DNA of 64,000 nt from Amorphophallus konjac (GCA_022559845.1 JAHNEJ010001605.1:62001-126000), one strand, 5' to 3'; counted from the first letter of the stretch, positions 44,401 through 51,563 are shown. Numbers and translations are program-made. The notes: generated by a model not told the origin, from the letters alone.

Positions 44401-45289
44401 CAATTCGGCGAATCTTGGATGGCCCTAGCCTCTTCACCTCATCGTGCCACATAATACAAAGCCACTGTAGACTATAATGTAGGATTCACAAAGATGGCTC
44501 CCTAGGATATGGATATTATGAATTAAGATCTGATACTTTGCAGCATAAATTCACAGAGAACAAACAAATAAATTTCAGGATAAGCTGTTGCAGGGCTTGT
44601 GTTGCTAGCACTTACGGATCCTTCTGAGAACGAAGCGTCTCTTTCTTTGTAATCCCACAGATGCTTAATGAATTTATCGGAACATCTTCGAGTGCTTTTA
44701 TTGTGAATTCATTCTAGTGTCCTTTTTTCTTTCAGGATGTTCAGATGTTGTCGCATTTTTCATATCGTACAAGATTAACCACTTAGCTTTCTTGAAAATG
44801 AATAGCCTTATTGATGTAAATTTCATAATTATACAGGTTATACATAACAGGGACACACTTGTTGAACTCCTTGCAAAACACACTGGCAATGTAAGTATTT
44901 AACACATGATTTCCCTATTACGTGCTTCGGAATACAGGTCACTGGCTTACATGATTCCTTCTCAGTCTGTTGAGAAAGTTTCGAAGGTGATGCGAAGGCA
45001 GTTTTATATGGATTCTGTGAAGGCTCGGGAGTTTGGTGTTATCGACAAGGTACATTGGGATTGTTGATTAGCAATATTACATGCTGCAAGTAGGCAAGAT
45101 ACTGGCATAGCATGTTCCAATATCGTTTTGGATCTTTGAATGACCCTCACTGGCGATTGCTAAGCAGTTGAGATGTGTTTAATTTTTGTACAGATCCTAT
45201 GGCGTGGTCAGGAAAATATTATGTCTGATGTTGACGCACCGGAGGAATGGGACCGCAGATCAGGCATCAAGGTTGTTGATGGGATGTGA
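14635..45289 (+). CDS. CLPR3: plastid Clp protease subunit ClpR3
   Basis: Nine coding exons: 14635-14964, 17017-17118, 21335-21457, 21697-21756, 41017-41113, 41232-41305, 44837-44890, 44966-45049, 45194-45289. All borders are GT-AG and the joined frame gives 339 residues with no stop. Residues 1 to about 50 are rich in S, A and R like a plastid transit peptide. The mature part has the ClpP fold signature, including VERSVSYNEHRPR, IYLYINSTGTTRDDGET and SEGFAIYDAMMQLKNE. It is the R3 type: the position of the ClpP serine is Gly216 (GAAIGQAC), the histidine is Gln241 (MIQQP) and the aspartate position is Gln292 (RRQFYM), so it is not a peptidase. ClpR subunits are structural parts of the plastid ClpP1/R ring and are needed for chloroplast development. 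Introns are 2.05, 4.2, 0.24, 19.3, 0.12, 3.5, 0.08 and 0.14 kb; the long ones are full of transposons. I found no TATA box before the ATG. Confidence 0.95.
15782..16534 (-). mobile_element. 5'-truncated L1-like LINE (3' end) in CLPR3 intron 1
   Basis: The minus strand reads an open stretch of 151 residues (15906-16361) with the reverse-transcriptase zinc-binding domain found at the C-terminus of plant L1 LINEs: KLLIWRISHGWLSTCDRI, then CCLCGEEENLNHFFTGC and WWLILHVTLWTVWGEGNNRIF. A direct repeat flanks it (15763-15781 and 16535-16553, 17 of 19 bases matching), as expected of a LINE TSD. Only the last part of ORF2 was inserted. It is related to the LINE at 30.5-30.9 kb but lies on the opposite strand. 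Confidence 0.8.
17383..17940 (-). mobile_element. degenerate LINE 3' end in CLPR3 intron 2
   Basis: Pieces in two minus-strand frames read DDVDHLLFSCDMSQGV and, after a frame change, MERNDHIFQGSSIYME. These match the order 'HLFFSC...W...ERN.RIF' of the LINE zinc-binding tail. Frameshifts separate the pieces, so it is dead. Neither edge nor a TSD could be fixed. Confidence 0.5.
18388..19046 (-). mobile_element. 5'-truncated RTE-type LINE in CLPR3 intron 2
   Basis: A perfect 16-bp TSD (tcccacatactcatat) flanks it at 18372-18387 and 19047-19062. The low-coordinate end is a (TCA)n run, that is a (TGA)n tail on the minus strand, typical of plant RTE elements. The minus strand encodes the RTE C-terminal region (FRYLRSIIQENREIYDDV, TECWAVRKEHIHKMCV, MRMLRWICGKTKKDKIRN) in two overlapping frames, so one frameshift is present. 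About 0.66 kb of the original element remains. Confidence 0.88.
19063..21334. other. rest of CLPR3 intron 2, no element recognised
   Basis: AT-rich intron sequence. There are no open frames of note and no repeats that I could bound. It ends at the acceptor before exon 3. Confidence 0.5.
22640..23536. mobile_element. hAT-type non-autonomous element, GGTACC class (897 bp)
   Basis: An exact 8-bp TSD, ggggagag, lies at 22632-22639 and 23537-23544. The ends are inverted: CAAGGTATTCAAAATTGGTA on the left and, in reverse complement, CATGGTATTCATAATC on the right. The regions just inside are full of GGTACC/CCGGTA words (for example 22658-22702 and 23430-23515). The middle is GC-rich with long TC microsatellites and has no transposase. 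It sits inside the LINE RT domain between residues of the motif GFGERWIGW. TSD length and the CA(A/T)GG ends indicate hAT. Confidence 0.85.
23353..23430 (+). repeat. (TC)n microsatellite inside the hAT element
   Basis: About 34 TC units followed by TG units near the right end of the element. A second, shorter TC run lies at about 23092-23115. Confidence 0.93.
24425..25201 (-). repeat. 3' LTR of the copia element (777 bp)
   Basis: On the plus strand it runs from TGTTGGGGATACAACCCC to CTCTAACA. It is the downstream LTR of the minus-strand element. It contains a degenerate array of 'gatgctcccctgg' words (about 24775-25150). It matches the other LTR closely over roughly its first 640 bases but differs clearly at 25050-25195. 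Confidence 0.95.
25202..25212 (-). other. polypurine tract of the copia element
   Basis: On the minus strand AAGTGGGAGAT lies directly before the 3' LTR start (TGTTAGAG). This is the usual form in Tork/Tnt1-like elements. Confidence 0.8.
25306..29172 (-). CDS. copia gag-pol polyprotein (1288 aa), uninterrupted
   Basis: One frame encodes all functions in copia order. Gag comes first, with a CCHC zinc knuckle at about residues 231-244 (CWNCGKKGHLKKDC). Then come an aspartic protease (WILDSGASFHST, about 280), the integrase zinc finger (HCRLGHMSEKG, CEDCIFGKQ) and core (SDNGGEY, PQQNGVAERMNRTL), and reverse transcriptase (DVKTAFLHGDLEEDIY, and the catalytic LLLYVDDML). RNase H is last (STTGYVYTLGG, LSTTEAEYVA, HIQLKYHFIR). 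The chosen start, MAADEGKVRIDKFDG at 29172, lies 46 bases inside the 5' LTR. An in-frame ATG further out lies within the LTR and is not the likely start. There is no stop or frameshift. It resembles Tnt1/Tork proteins in motif wording. It produces particle protein and the enzymes for copying and integrating the element. Confidence 0.96.
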   Translation of the reverse strand: MAADEGKVRIDKFDGKDFGFWKMQIEDYLYQKKLHEPLLGTMPEGMKKEDWDLLDRQALGVVRLTLARNVAFNIVNEKTTAGLMKALSNMYEKPSASNKVYLMRRLFNLKMAEGASVTDHINEFNVITTQLSSVEINFDDEVRALIILSSLPESWGATVTAVSSSSGSNKLKLNEVRDLILSEDIRRRESGEVSGSALNTESRGRTKQRGQNRSRSRSKKKGQSKFGGDGCWNCGKKGHLKKDCKAPKKKNHNEESANATAAEQVQDALVLCVDTPLESWILDSGASFHSTSHKESMQNYVAGNFGKVYLADDEPLDIVGKGDVNVRTTNGTLWKLKNVRHIPGLKRNLISVGQLDDEGYVTTFVGGSWKITKGAMIIARGNKMGTLYMTSNNKDIVAVANSGVDSNIWHCRLGHMSEKGMKVLLSKGKLSGLKSVEVGLCEDCIFGKQKKVTFSKTVRTLKTQKLELVHTDVWGPSPVPSLGGSLYYVTFIDDSTRKVWVYFLKRKSDVFVTFKNWKTLVENETGLKVKCLRSDNGGEYDNKEFKDFCAASGIRMERTVPRTPQQNGVAERMNRTLNERARSMRIHAGLPKIFWADAINTSAFLINRGPSVPLDGEISEEAWTGKEVNLSHLRVFGCVSYVHVDSNERDKLDAKSIKCFFIGYGSDEFGYRFWDDENRKILRRKNVIFNENVLYKDRAVVESDSAGKQDENGGQVELEEISQDDVNAKIQDVSEIEAQPCTPVQLRRSVRIPRPTQRYSPSLHYLLLTDEGEPECYDEAMQVTDSVKWELAIEDEMNSLQKNQTWELTKLPKNKKALHNKWVYRVKDEPDGSKRYKARLVVKGFQQKEGIDYTEIFSPVVKLTTIRLVLSIVAAENLHLEQLDVKTAFLHGDLEEDIYMLQPEGFSVPSKENLVCKLKKSLYGLKQAPRQWYKKFDGFICNNGFIRCNMDHCCYLKKFDNCYIILLLYVDDMLIAGSSMTEINNLKIQLSKEFAMKDLGAAKQILGMRIVRDRTAGTVKLSQEGYIQKVLGRFNMQDAKPVSTPLASHFKLSKEQSPKSAEEHESMKKIPYASAVGSLMYAMICTRPDIAHAVGVVCRHMADPGKQHWEAVKWILRYLKGTSGKSLCFRKSDVILQGFVDSDLGGDLDTRRSTTGYVYTLGGTTVSWVSKLQKVVALSTTEAEYVAISEASKEMVWLKNFLKELGKEQSNSVLFCDSQSAIHLAKNPVFHARTKHIQLKYHFIRGLLEDDVLLLEKILGAENPADMFTKVVTTEKLRLCKSSVGLHG
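29204..29215 (-). other. primer-binding site for initiator tRNA-Met
   Basis: On the minus strand TGGTATCAGAGC lies two bases inside the 5' LTR. This is the complement of the 3' end of plant initiator methionine tRNA, the common primer of plant copia elements. Confidence 0.92.
29218..30004 (-). repeat. 5' LTR of the copia element (787 bp)
   Basis: Upstream LTR of the minus-strand element, with the same ends as the other LTR. It carries the promoter TATA box. It is 10 bases longer than the 3' LTR because of differences in the 'gatgctcccctggagcagtg' array at about 29840-29950. Confidence 0.95.
29458..29466 (-). promoter_or_regulatory. TATA box of the copia 5' LTR
   Basis: TATAAAAGG on the minus strand. 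RNA would start about 30 bases further on, inside the LTR. The same word is at 24665-24673 in the 3' LTR. Confidence 0.6.
30319..30578 (+). repeat. tandem duplication (about 140-bp spacing) within the LINE
   Basis: The stretch from 'gttaggtctacttatgcctt' to 'tttggaggatttctcatggg' (30319-30440) returns at 30459-30578 with about ten differences. It repeats part of the LINE zinc-binding region and would break the reading frame. Confidence 0.8.
30991..31871. other. CLPR3 intron 4 sequence between elements
   Basis: AT-rich intron DNA with a T run and a G run near 31370-31411. No element recognised. Confidence 0.45.
32001..34630 (-). mobile_element. RTE-type LINE, long copy, interrupted by a hAT MITE
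   Basis: A perfect 19-bp TSD (atatatcctatcaaaatca) lies at 31982-32000 and 34631-34649, and the 3' tail is (TGA)n on the minus strand. The minus strand carries parts of the reverse transcriptase in several frames: KVGNAFGPDDIPIEVWKGL, FLDLEKVYDRVSRELIWWT, IGLHQGSALSPYLLALIMDE, and the catalytic MLFADDII. Then comes the C-terminal part shared with the copy at 18.4-19.0 kb. The endonuclease is absent, so it is 5'-truncated. Frameshifts and stops make it inactive. A 974-bp hAT MITE splits its 3' part. Confidence 0.9.
32244..33217. mobile_element. hAT-type non-autonomous element, CGATCGG class (974 bp)
   Basis: An exact 8-bp TSD, gtccaaac, lies at 32236-32243 and 33218-33225. The ends are CATGGTATGC on the left and, in reverse complement, CAAGGTAGGC on the right. 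The first and last 150 bases are packed with words such as GGATCGG, CCGATCC and CGGCCGATCC. A 47-bp-spaced direct duplication of 'gctgactcgggctgactcgg' lies near 33062-33140. No transposase. It sits in the RTE LINE; the unsplit RTE copy at 18.6 kb shows the empty site. Confidence 0.9.
34777..39829 (-). mobile_element. hAT transposon with transposase gene (5.05 kb)
   Basis: An exact 8-bp TSD, ggcccacc, lies at 34769-34776 and 39830-39837. The ends are CAAGGATGGCAAACTCGG and, in reverse complement, CATAGATGGCAGTTTCGG. The subterminal regions (34788-34875 and 39565-39815) are full of the palindrome TTTCGGCCGAAA and close variants. The transposase gene fills most of the interior, read on the minus strand. 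A CAG-rich stretch (39380-39540) lies upstream of the gene. It is nested inside the GGTACC-class element. Confidence 0.95.
35149..38638 (-). pseudogene. hAT transposase (BED / DUF659 / hAT C-terminal), one in-frame stop
   Basis: Six exons on the minus strand fit GT-AG borders and one frame: 38638-37350, 37263-36920, 36835-36705, 36622-36547, 36462-35686, 35573-35149. Together they make 1014 codons including the final stop. Domains: a BED-type zinc finger (CNYCGKEMYG, about residues 33-65); DUF659 (about 195-365) with the catalytic-type acidic residues in CDGWT (about 273) and VVTDNE (about 334), and CAAHCLDL; and the C-terminal hAT dimerisation region (ALAFIAIRVLSQTTSAS, CERNWSTFS, about 630-690). 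The tail is rich in G, S and Y (exon 6). The only break I see is a TGA at 35770-35768 (codon about 845). It lies after the dimerisation region, so a protein lacking the last 168 residues might still act. The enzyme would cut out and reinsert elements with matching ends. Splice sites are predicted. Confidence 0.85.
40045..41016. other. CLPR3 intron 4, right part
   Basis: No element is bounded here. Two similar blocks of about 55 bases, each around 'gagaaggttgctgttggaga'-like words and ending 'gcactttggt', lie in tandem at about 40300-40410. A G run lies at 40448-40460. The stretch ends at the acceptor ttgcag before exon 5. Confidence 0.5.
41306..43535. other. CLPR3 intron 6, left part
   Basis: Ordinary AT-rich intron sequence. 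No coding signal or element that I can support. Confidence 0.45.
43541..44415. mobile_element. older hAT-type element, CGATCGG class, in CLPR3 intron 6
   Basis: The left end (43560-43620: 'gatcggccgacccaaaacc', then 'gggaccggtcgatcc') matches the right end of the 32244-33217 element in reverse complement. The right end (about 44220-44410) has the same class of words (gggatcgcccag, ccaatcccgccgatccc). The middle carries GA and GT microsatellites. Ends and TSD are too worn to fix, so the limits are approximate. It is inverted relative to the copy at 32 kb. Confidence 0.65.
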
Positions 45290-45318
45290 TTTATTGTTAT
45301 AGCAAGTCTTCATTTCAG

Positions 45319-45748
45319 GTAAGCATAGTCAACTCAGTTAAATGTGATAAAGAAATGCCTGAGCTCAATTCCCTCTTGTTTTAAGATCCTAAAACAAATT
45401 ACACTAGTGACCCAGTTGTCTGTTGAACATAACTGAAGATAGATTAGGGTGGTCAACCATCTGAAGGATAGGACTCATCAATAATCCGTCAACAGAGTGA
45501 TTGAGAAAATGATGCATCCATTCCGGAGACTCTCCAGCTGCACCCTCATGTTCCTGAAGTGAACCATGCCTGGCCCTCCCAGCTCCCAAAGTGAGGCCAT
45601 ATTCCTGATACATATTATTACTACAAACCTTGGAACTAAGAGCGGTCCTTGTTTCTCGAGAGGCTTTTGGTGCACTGTCCACGACCACCTTTGCCTGTGA
45701 TCTATAGGCATATGCGGTCAATGATATTCTTCGGTTGTTAAAATGCAG
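45319..45748 (+). other. possible intron in the CLPR3 3' UTR
   Basis: Thirty bases after the stop codon the sequence reads catttcag/gtaagc, a strong donor, and aaatgcag/gc at 45741-45750 is a good acceptor. This suggests a 3' UTR intron and a terminal exon from 45749. No transcript evidence is available here. Confidence 0.3.
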
Positions 45749-46125
45749 GCCATGGGCTTATTGAAACAGAAATAGGTGGTTTCCTTCTGATCATGTCGAT
45801 GGCACCGACTAGCAGATGCAAGACAACTTGATGCAGTATTTGGGAGCTAACAGATTGGATGGTACAAACTGGTAGAATGTGATGGATGTTCAAGCAATAG
45901 TTCGCTTTCTATTAAAAAGGTTAATTGCCTCGACCTTGTAAAAAAAATAATGCATCCACGTTATGTTGCCTTCAACAGCTTTCGAATGCTTAAATTATTT
46001 TATTGCCAGCTTCTCGGTGATTAGACTATTTTTTGGTATAATGGTCATTATCTCCTGTTGTGGGTGTCCTTGCCAGAACTATTGGGTCATCTTAGGAACA
46101 CCCGGGCCATGCGCAACCCACGCTC

Positions 46126-46980
46126 GTGTCCCCTCCCTCCTCTTCTGGCTTGAGATGCAATACTCTCTTCTGTATCCTCATCCTCCTCCCTTGGGCGATA
46201 CCCCCTGGGGAGTACACGAGAATTGAATTCCCTGACATCGGTGTTGCTAGGGAGAACCAGGGGATGGTCTATGAGTACTTCGGCTTGGAGGAGCACAGTT
46301 CTCCCTTGAAGCTCGTCGGCAAAGGTGTCCCCTTTCTACAGCTCGGTGTTGTCTCGTCGTCCATGGAGGTCTACGACGTGGCCACAAACTCCAACGAGGA
46401 GACGATGGTGAGTCGGCATCATCGGACGGTAGCAGTATGTAGAACTTGGGGTCTTTGGCTCCACCACAACCAGCCTGAGCGAGGATCGGAACTTGGCGGA
46501 GGACTCGTCGGAGAAGAAGACCTCAGGGTTCGCAAATGGGTCTCAGCCCGTGGTTAACTGTAGCTAGGAGACGCCCTTGAGGACCACAACTTCAGAGGCC
46601 GCTGGCACCGAGGATGGACAACGGGGAATCGAGAGTCCCCATGAGCGAAGAGGAAGAGAGAGGAGAGAACAGTCGCAGCGCCGGCGCGAGGGCCACCATG
46701 GAGGAGGAGATGGCATCCGTGTTCGAGTCCCCGCTGGGGAGCAGCAACTTGGAGGAAGAGCAAAGCGCCATGCAGCAGCAGATCGTGGACATGTACATGA
46801 AAAAGCATGCAGCAGTTCACAGAGTCCCTGGCGAGGATGAAGCTGCCCATGGATCTCGACAGGCCAGAGAAGGGAGATGGCTGGGATGTCATCCAGACCC
46901 GTAGCAGTAAATATGGATGAGGAGGGGGGAAGAAGAAAGATGGGTCCAGGGTGCTCTTCGGGAGCAGTGCCTTCTGATCG
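46126..46980 (+). pseudogene. frameshifted gene remnant, product not recognised
   Basis: Coding-like composition (GC-rich, few stops) runs from about 46199 to 46980. The first part reads ENQGMVYEYFGLEEHSSPL on the plus strand. Its opposite strand is also open in places, so its strand is uncertain. The later part reads MEEEMASVFESPLGSSNLEE, then MQQQIVDMYMK, and after a +1 shift near 46802 it continues as SMQQFTESLARMKLPMDLD and DGWDVIQTRSSK. A TGA then interrupts the last residues. The part before the shift and the part after it fit one acidic, methionine-rich C-terminal region, so this looks like the end of a real plant protein gene that has decayed. I do not recognise the family. Confidence 0.4.
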
Positions 46981-47159
46981 GTCAGTACTGCATCTCAGGT
47001 GGTGTGTTAGCTATCAAGAGGATTCCTCCTTGTTCTATGGGGATAGAAGAGAAGGGGAAAGAAGAAGAGGGAGAAGATGTCAAAGAAGAAGAAGGGGAGG
47101 AAATTAGACGAGACAGGGGAGAGGGTTGGGAGCTGCCAAAGGAGTTTATCTAAAATTTA

Positions 47160-49035
47160 AAACTTATGATATATTTGTCAAACAAAATGTTACTTATTTT
47201 TTATCAATTTTAAAAATGAAATTAAAATTTAATATATCATAATTTTTAATAAAAAAATATTTTTTCTAAGAAGTGATTCAGACATTGTAACGTGAAATCA
47301 ATTTTTTGTTAATCTAAGAAAGGGAAGAAAAAGGGGGGGGGGGGTCTGAGGTGGAGATGATAAGGGCTTCGCTCATACTGGAGTATTCGTGCAATACGTT
47401 TTTTTAGCAATTTAGGCCCTGTTTGGTAACGGGTTAAACCTGAGTAGGATAGTTTAATCGGGGTCAGATAAGATATTCTTGTTTGATATTTTTTTTTCTT
47501 AACCTGAGTTGGATAGAGTTAAATGGATTAACTCATAATTAAAAAATAAGTGGAATAAGTTAATCGACTCCGGTTACGATTAAGGGTAAGGTGGGTCACC
47601 TAGGATAAGAAAGTCCTAAAAATGCTTACCTCACAAAAATATCCTTCACATCTTGGTTGTGGTCGGTCAGACAAATGCAGCTTTGAATCGCGATATGGAG
47701 TTTTGGATTTGATAAATGAAGGTTTTGATTTTTTTTTTCAAAAAAATGGAGGATTAAACTTGTATTGAAAAATAGATATTTTGATTGATAAATATAGAGT
47801 TCACAATTGTATGAAACTATTATCCGGAGACTATATCTAAATTTTAACAAGACTTCGTTTCATGTGAACTAAATAAACAAATGAGAAGGCCAGTGCGAAG
47901 AAAGGGATCTTGTTAGTTGTCACTTCAGTGCAAGAGCTTGAGCTTTCAGAGAGAGGAAGGCAGTTACACTCGTTTAATTTTCTCGTGCAGAGGTGTGAGC
48001 TTTCTTCTACGCCCTTCGTACCGCCATCATCCTCCGGTCCCTTGCACTTGCAGTAGCCACGTCCTCTGGGCCACCCTCCTCCGGTCCCCATTCCGATCCC
48101 TTCTTCAGCTCTCTTCACCCCCCCCCCCCCCCTGCAAAGCTCCCGCGATGTACATCAGCAGCAATATTGGTGACGCTCTGGTGAAGGCGGGGGCAGTGCC
48201 AACCGACACCTACAGGAGATCGTACAAAAACTGATGTGGGTGTGGACGTACTTTTGAGATACTTTTTTTTATTTAATTTATTTATTCGTCGGTTCATTTG
48301 TTTATGTGATTTATTCGTGCGAGATCAGTGTAAGTCACGTAAGTGACGATTTATTCAGATTTCGAGAAAGTCTTTGGTGCGCTCGATCTGATTAGTCAGA
48401 CGATTGTGTGTATCGTGTCGGGACAACAATTTACCGCGCCATAAAAGTCACGACATTAATTACATCCCCTCGGAGAGAGAAAAACCCGTGATTAGTCGTC
48501 AGAAAAAGGGGGCTCCGTGGCCAGAAAATCAGTTATATATGAGAAAAACGCTTAAGATCATATCGGTCATATGTCGACCATTTAATATTCGAATGAATGT
48601 CCGGCCTCAAGAAAAAGCCGATATCGCTGCCGAAAAGTCGGAGCAAATGTGTGCCAAGATAAGGCAAGTTTATTGTTTAGGGGGGTAAGAAACATCTAGT
48701 TAAATCCTGGTCAAAACGGTCAAAAATCAGCAAGTTTATCGGCCCGGCGCAGGGTCGAGTCACGAATATAGTGGGGGAAATCCCCGTGATCGAGGCGAGG
48801 CTCGGGTGGACATCATTAATATTTTTTTTGATGCCCCGAGGGACAATGGAGAAAAGCCCTGGGATTAGATCCGGAGGGAAGCGTGCTAAACATGTTAGGC
48901 CGTAGGCCCCCGACATGGGTTGGACAGGGACCATGATTGGGGCAAACCGAGGGTCCCAACATATCCCATGAAGGCCTTGTTAATATTCCCATGCAACAGG
49001 GTCAAAGGGGTGACGAGAGTCGCGTTGTTTTAATC
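47160..49035. other. intergenic DNA with homopolymer runs
   Basis: AT-rich up to about 47900, with a G run at 47333-47344. A GC-rich patch then leads to a C run at about 48118-48132. From 48300 the composition is mixed, with words such as 'gggtcgagtcacg' that recur in style further right. No gene supported. Confidence 0.4.
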
Positions 49036-49280
49036 ATTATCTTTCTTCTTTATTATTGGTTTTATTATTATTTATTCTTTTTATTGTTGTTATTTATATA
49101 TTTTTATTATTATTATTATACATATGTGTTATCTCCCTTTTATGTAATTTTTGTCATTATCCTATTTTTTATTATTTTTTTAATTTTTTTTAATTTTTTT
49201 AATTTTTTAATATTTATATTTTTATAATTATTTTTATTATTATTTTTATTTTTATTTTTATTTTTATTTTTATTTTTATC
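49036..49280. repeat. T/A low-complexity tract
   Basis: Almost only T and A, with interrupted TTA and TTTTTA repeats. The last 40 bases are (TTTTTA)n. The open frames over it are meaningless. Confidence 0.85.
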
Positions 49281-49329
49281 ATGCTCCCCTTGTGCGAAGA
49301 TAGGCGAGTGCATGCGAGGATCGGGACTG

Positions 49330-49715
49330 CTAAGGCCGGTGCTAGTGAAGACCATGAGGCAACTAAGGTCGGTGCTAGGGACGACCAGATGCCACTAAGG
49401 TCGATGCTAGTGCCAACCAGATGCAACTAAGGTCGACGCTAGTCATGACCATAGGGCAGCTAAGGTCGACGCTAGTGAAGACCAGATTCAGCTAAGGTCG
49501 ATGCTAGTGAAGACCATGAGGCACCTAAGGTCGGTGTTAGGGATGACCAGATGCCACTAAGGTCGATGCTAGTCAAGGCCATAGGGCAGTTAAGGTCGAC
49601 GCTAGTGAAGACCAGATTCAACTAAGGTCGATACTAGTGGCAACCCTGATGCAACTAAGGTCTCCATGCTAGGGGCAACTCTAATGTAACTAGAGTCAAT
49701 GCTAGTGAAGACCAT
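49330..49715 (+). repeat. 32/33-bp minisatellite, about 12 copies
   Basis: The word 'ctaaggtcgatgctagt' (with c/t and g/a variants) returns at 49330, 49363, 49395, 49427, 49460, 49492, 49525 and onward. The spacers alternate among a few forms ('gaagaccatgaggcac', 'gacgaccagatgccac', 'catgaccatagggcag'), giving a higher-order pattern. Confidence 0.9.
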
Positions 49716-49719
49716 GGCA

Positions 49720-51090
49720 AGGGTGAGGTCGGCCTTACCAGGGGGGTTCATGCATGTGCCATGCAATGCATTCAGTCATGAGCACGGAGTTTGATTCCAC
49801 TACCACAAATGAGAGGTTCTGGAGTTCACAGAGCATGCTATGCGTGCAGAAATTAGGATTTGGACGAAATTCACTTTGTTTCACATAATGCTCATGTGGG
49901 ATGTGTAAAGGTTATATGCAACCCATGCATGTATACAGAGATGCCAATACACATTTGAGGTTTTCTAAGATGCGAGTCTACCAAGCATCAGAGATTAGCT
50001 TGAAAGGAGGGAAGGGAGTCGACCCCTGTGCGTACTGCAGCTCAGACAGAGCCAAGGGCAAGAAGAGTCGACCCTTGGGGTCGACACCCCCAAGTTATAG
50101 GGCCAAAAATCAGTTCACTTGTTCTATCTCTTTCTTTCTTCTTTTTTTTTGGATTATGCAATGTTGTATGCTTGTCAACCATGAGAATACAGATATGCTG
50201 GGTGTGTGCAAGTGTATGTTGGAGGTGCATGACCTTCTAATTCATGAGATGCAATATGATATGCATGACACAGTGAACGTATGCACGACTGGGTATACGG
50301 TTTCAGCAAACACAAGGGGGAGTGCAGGAGCCCGTCAACTCATCATGTTCCCTATTTGGTCATCCTTCTTCTGTATGTTCTCCTGAAATCCTTATTTCTT
50401 CTTCTCCTCTTCCTATTTCTTTTTGTTGTATGGCAGTGCATATTCAACACATGTTAATGTGGACGGATATGAATGTTTTAATCTCTTCTTCTTCTTCTTT
50501 TCCCTTTTTCGTGACAGTGCACGTCCGATATGTGTTAATGTGAAGAAATACAACTATATTAATCTCTTCTTCCCCCCCCCCCCCCTTTTTTTGGAAACAG
50601 ATAGTTTATAGTCATGATGATTTTTTTGCTTTGTTCCCAACAGGGTGATCAAAAGAGATTGTTCCTCAAGGTTCCTTTAATTCAGTCATCTCATCTTTGA
50701 ATTGCCTGATAAAATTTTGACAGCATCTCCCCTTGACCCAAGGCGTTTGAGGAGTAAATAGAGAACACCATCCACGGAGAGAACTCAGAAGTGACCCCTA
50801 CACAAAGAGGGTGTGCCCAAAAGCAACAGCCCGTAAACCCGAGCCGATTATAGTGGAGTCCCGAGAGCTAACCTGCTAGGGATCCAATCGACTGGGGGTG
50901 TCACAATTCCGTTTCCGAAGCGTGGTCTTGAAGATCTTCTTTTTTACCTAATCATAAACCATCCATGTTCACCCATTGAAGGGAGTCCCCGGGATCCACA
51001 TCATAGGAGGGATGAGCCCCCAGGGGTCCAAGAGTGATCAGAAATTCGTGGGACAGTAAGCAGAAATTTATGAGGAAAACTCGACTCAGG
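49720..51090. other. noncoding DNA, possibly part of a long LTR
   Basis: Mixed composition with a C run at about 50574-50584. No coding region is supported. If the proposed LTR boundary at 52497 is right, this may be its distal part. Confidence 0.35.
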
Positions 51091-51092
51091 AC

Positions 51093-51305
51093 GAATCCCG
51101 TGTATCTCATCCCTTCGGTAACATGGTGGTGGGGGCCAGCCAGACACCGAGGCAGAATTTAGAGGTTGTAAAAGGAAATAAAACAACCTAACAAAAGGAT
51201 TTACGGACTGAAAATAATTTATCTGGGATGAATCCCCTGTGCCTCATCCCTTCGGTGACATGGTGGTGGGAGTCAGCCAGACACCGAGTCGGGATTTGGA
51301 GGTCA
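51093..51305 (+). repeat. two direct repeats of about 85 bp
   Basis: The block 'gaatcccgtgtatctcatcc', 'cttcggtaacatggtggtgg', 'ccagccagacaccga' at 51093-51165 returns at 51230-51300 with a few changes. The interval is about 137 bases. Confidence 0.8.
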
Positions 51306-51473
51306 AGAAAAAAAAAGGGGTCAAAGGAGATTCATATATATGTATATACGTATACAGTAAAAGGACATATCCAAAGAAGACAAAAGACATATAGCCATCT
51401 CATACTTACGTATGCACTTATTGACGAGATGGTCAAAATTGAGGCAAGCATGTATTGGTATGATCATGCATAT

Positions 51474-51563
51474 AGATATATATATATATATCTGCTATAT
51501 AGGTAAGTACCACATTCATAGAAGAACTCAAGAACAGGTAAAACAGAATGGAGAGATATAAAA

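Noticed and set aside
45404..45721. 105-codon minus-strand frame after CLPR3
   Set aside because: No recognisable domain, and it overlaps the probable CLPR3 3' UTR intron. Length alone is not enough.
47405..47600. Possible MITE starting 'ggccctgtttggtaac'
   Set aside because: The word is common at plant MITE ends, but I found no matching inverted end or TSD nearby.
49330..49715. Regular repeats with variable spacers, like a CRISPR array
   Set aside because: Spacers recur in a few forms, unit and spacer lengths drift, there are no cas genes, and the context is a plant nuclear genome. It is a minisatellite.
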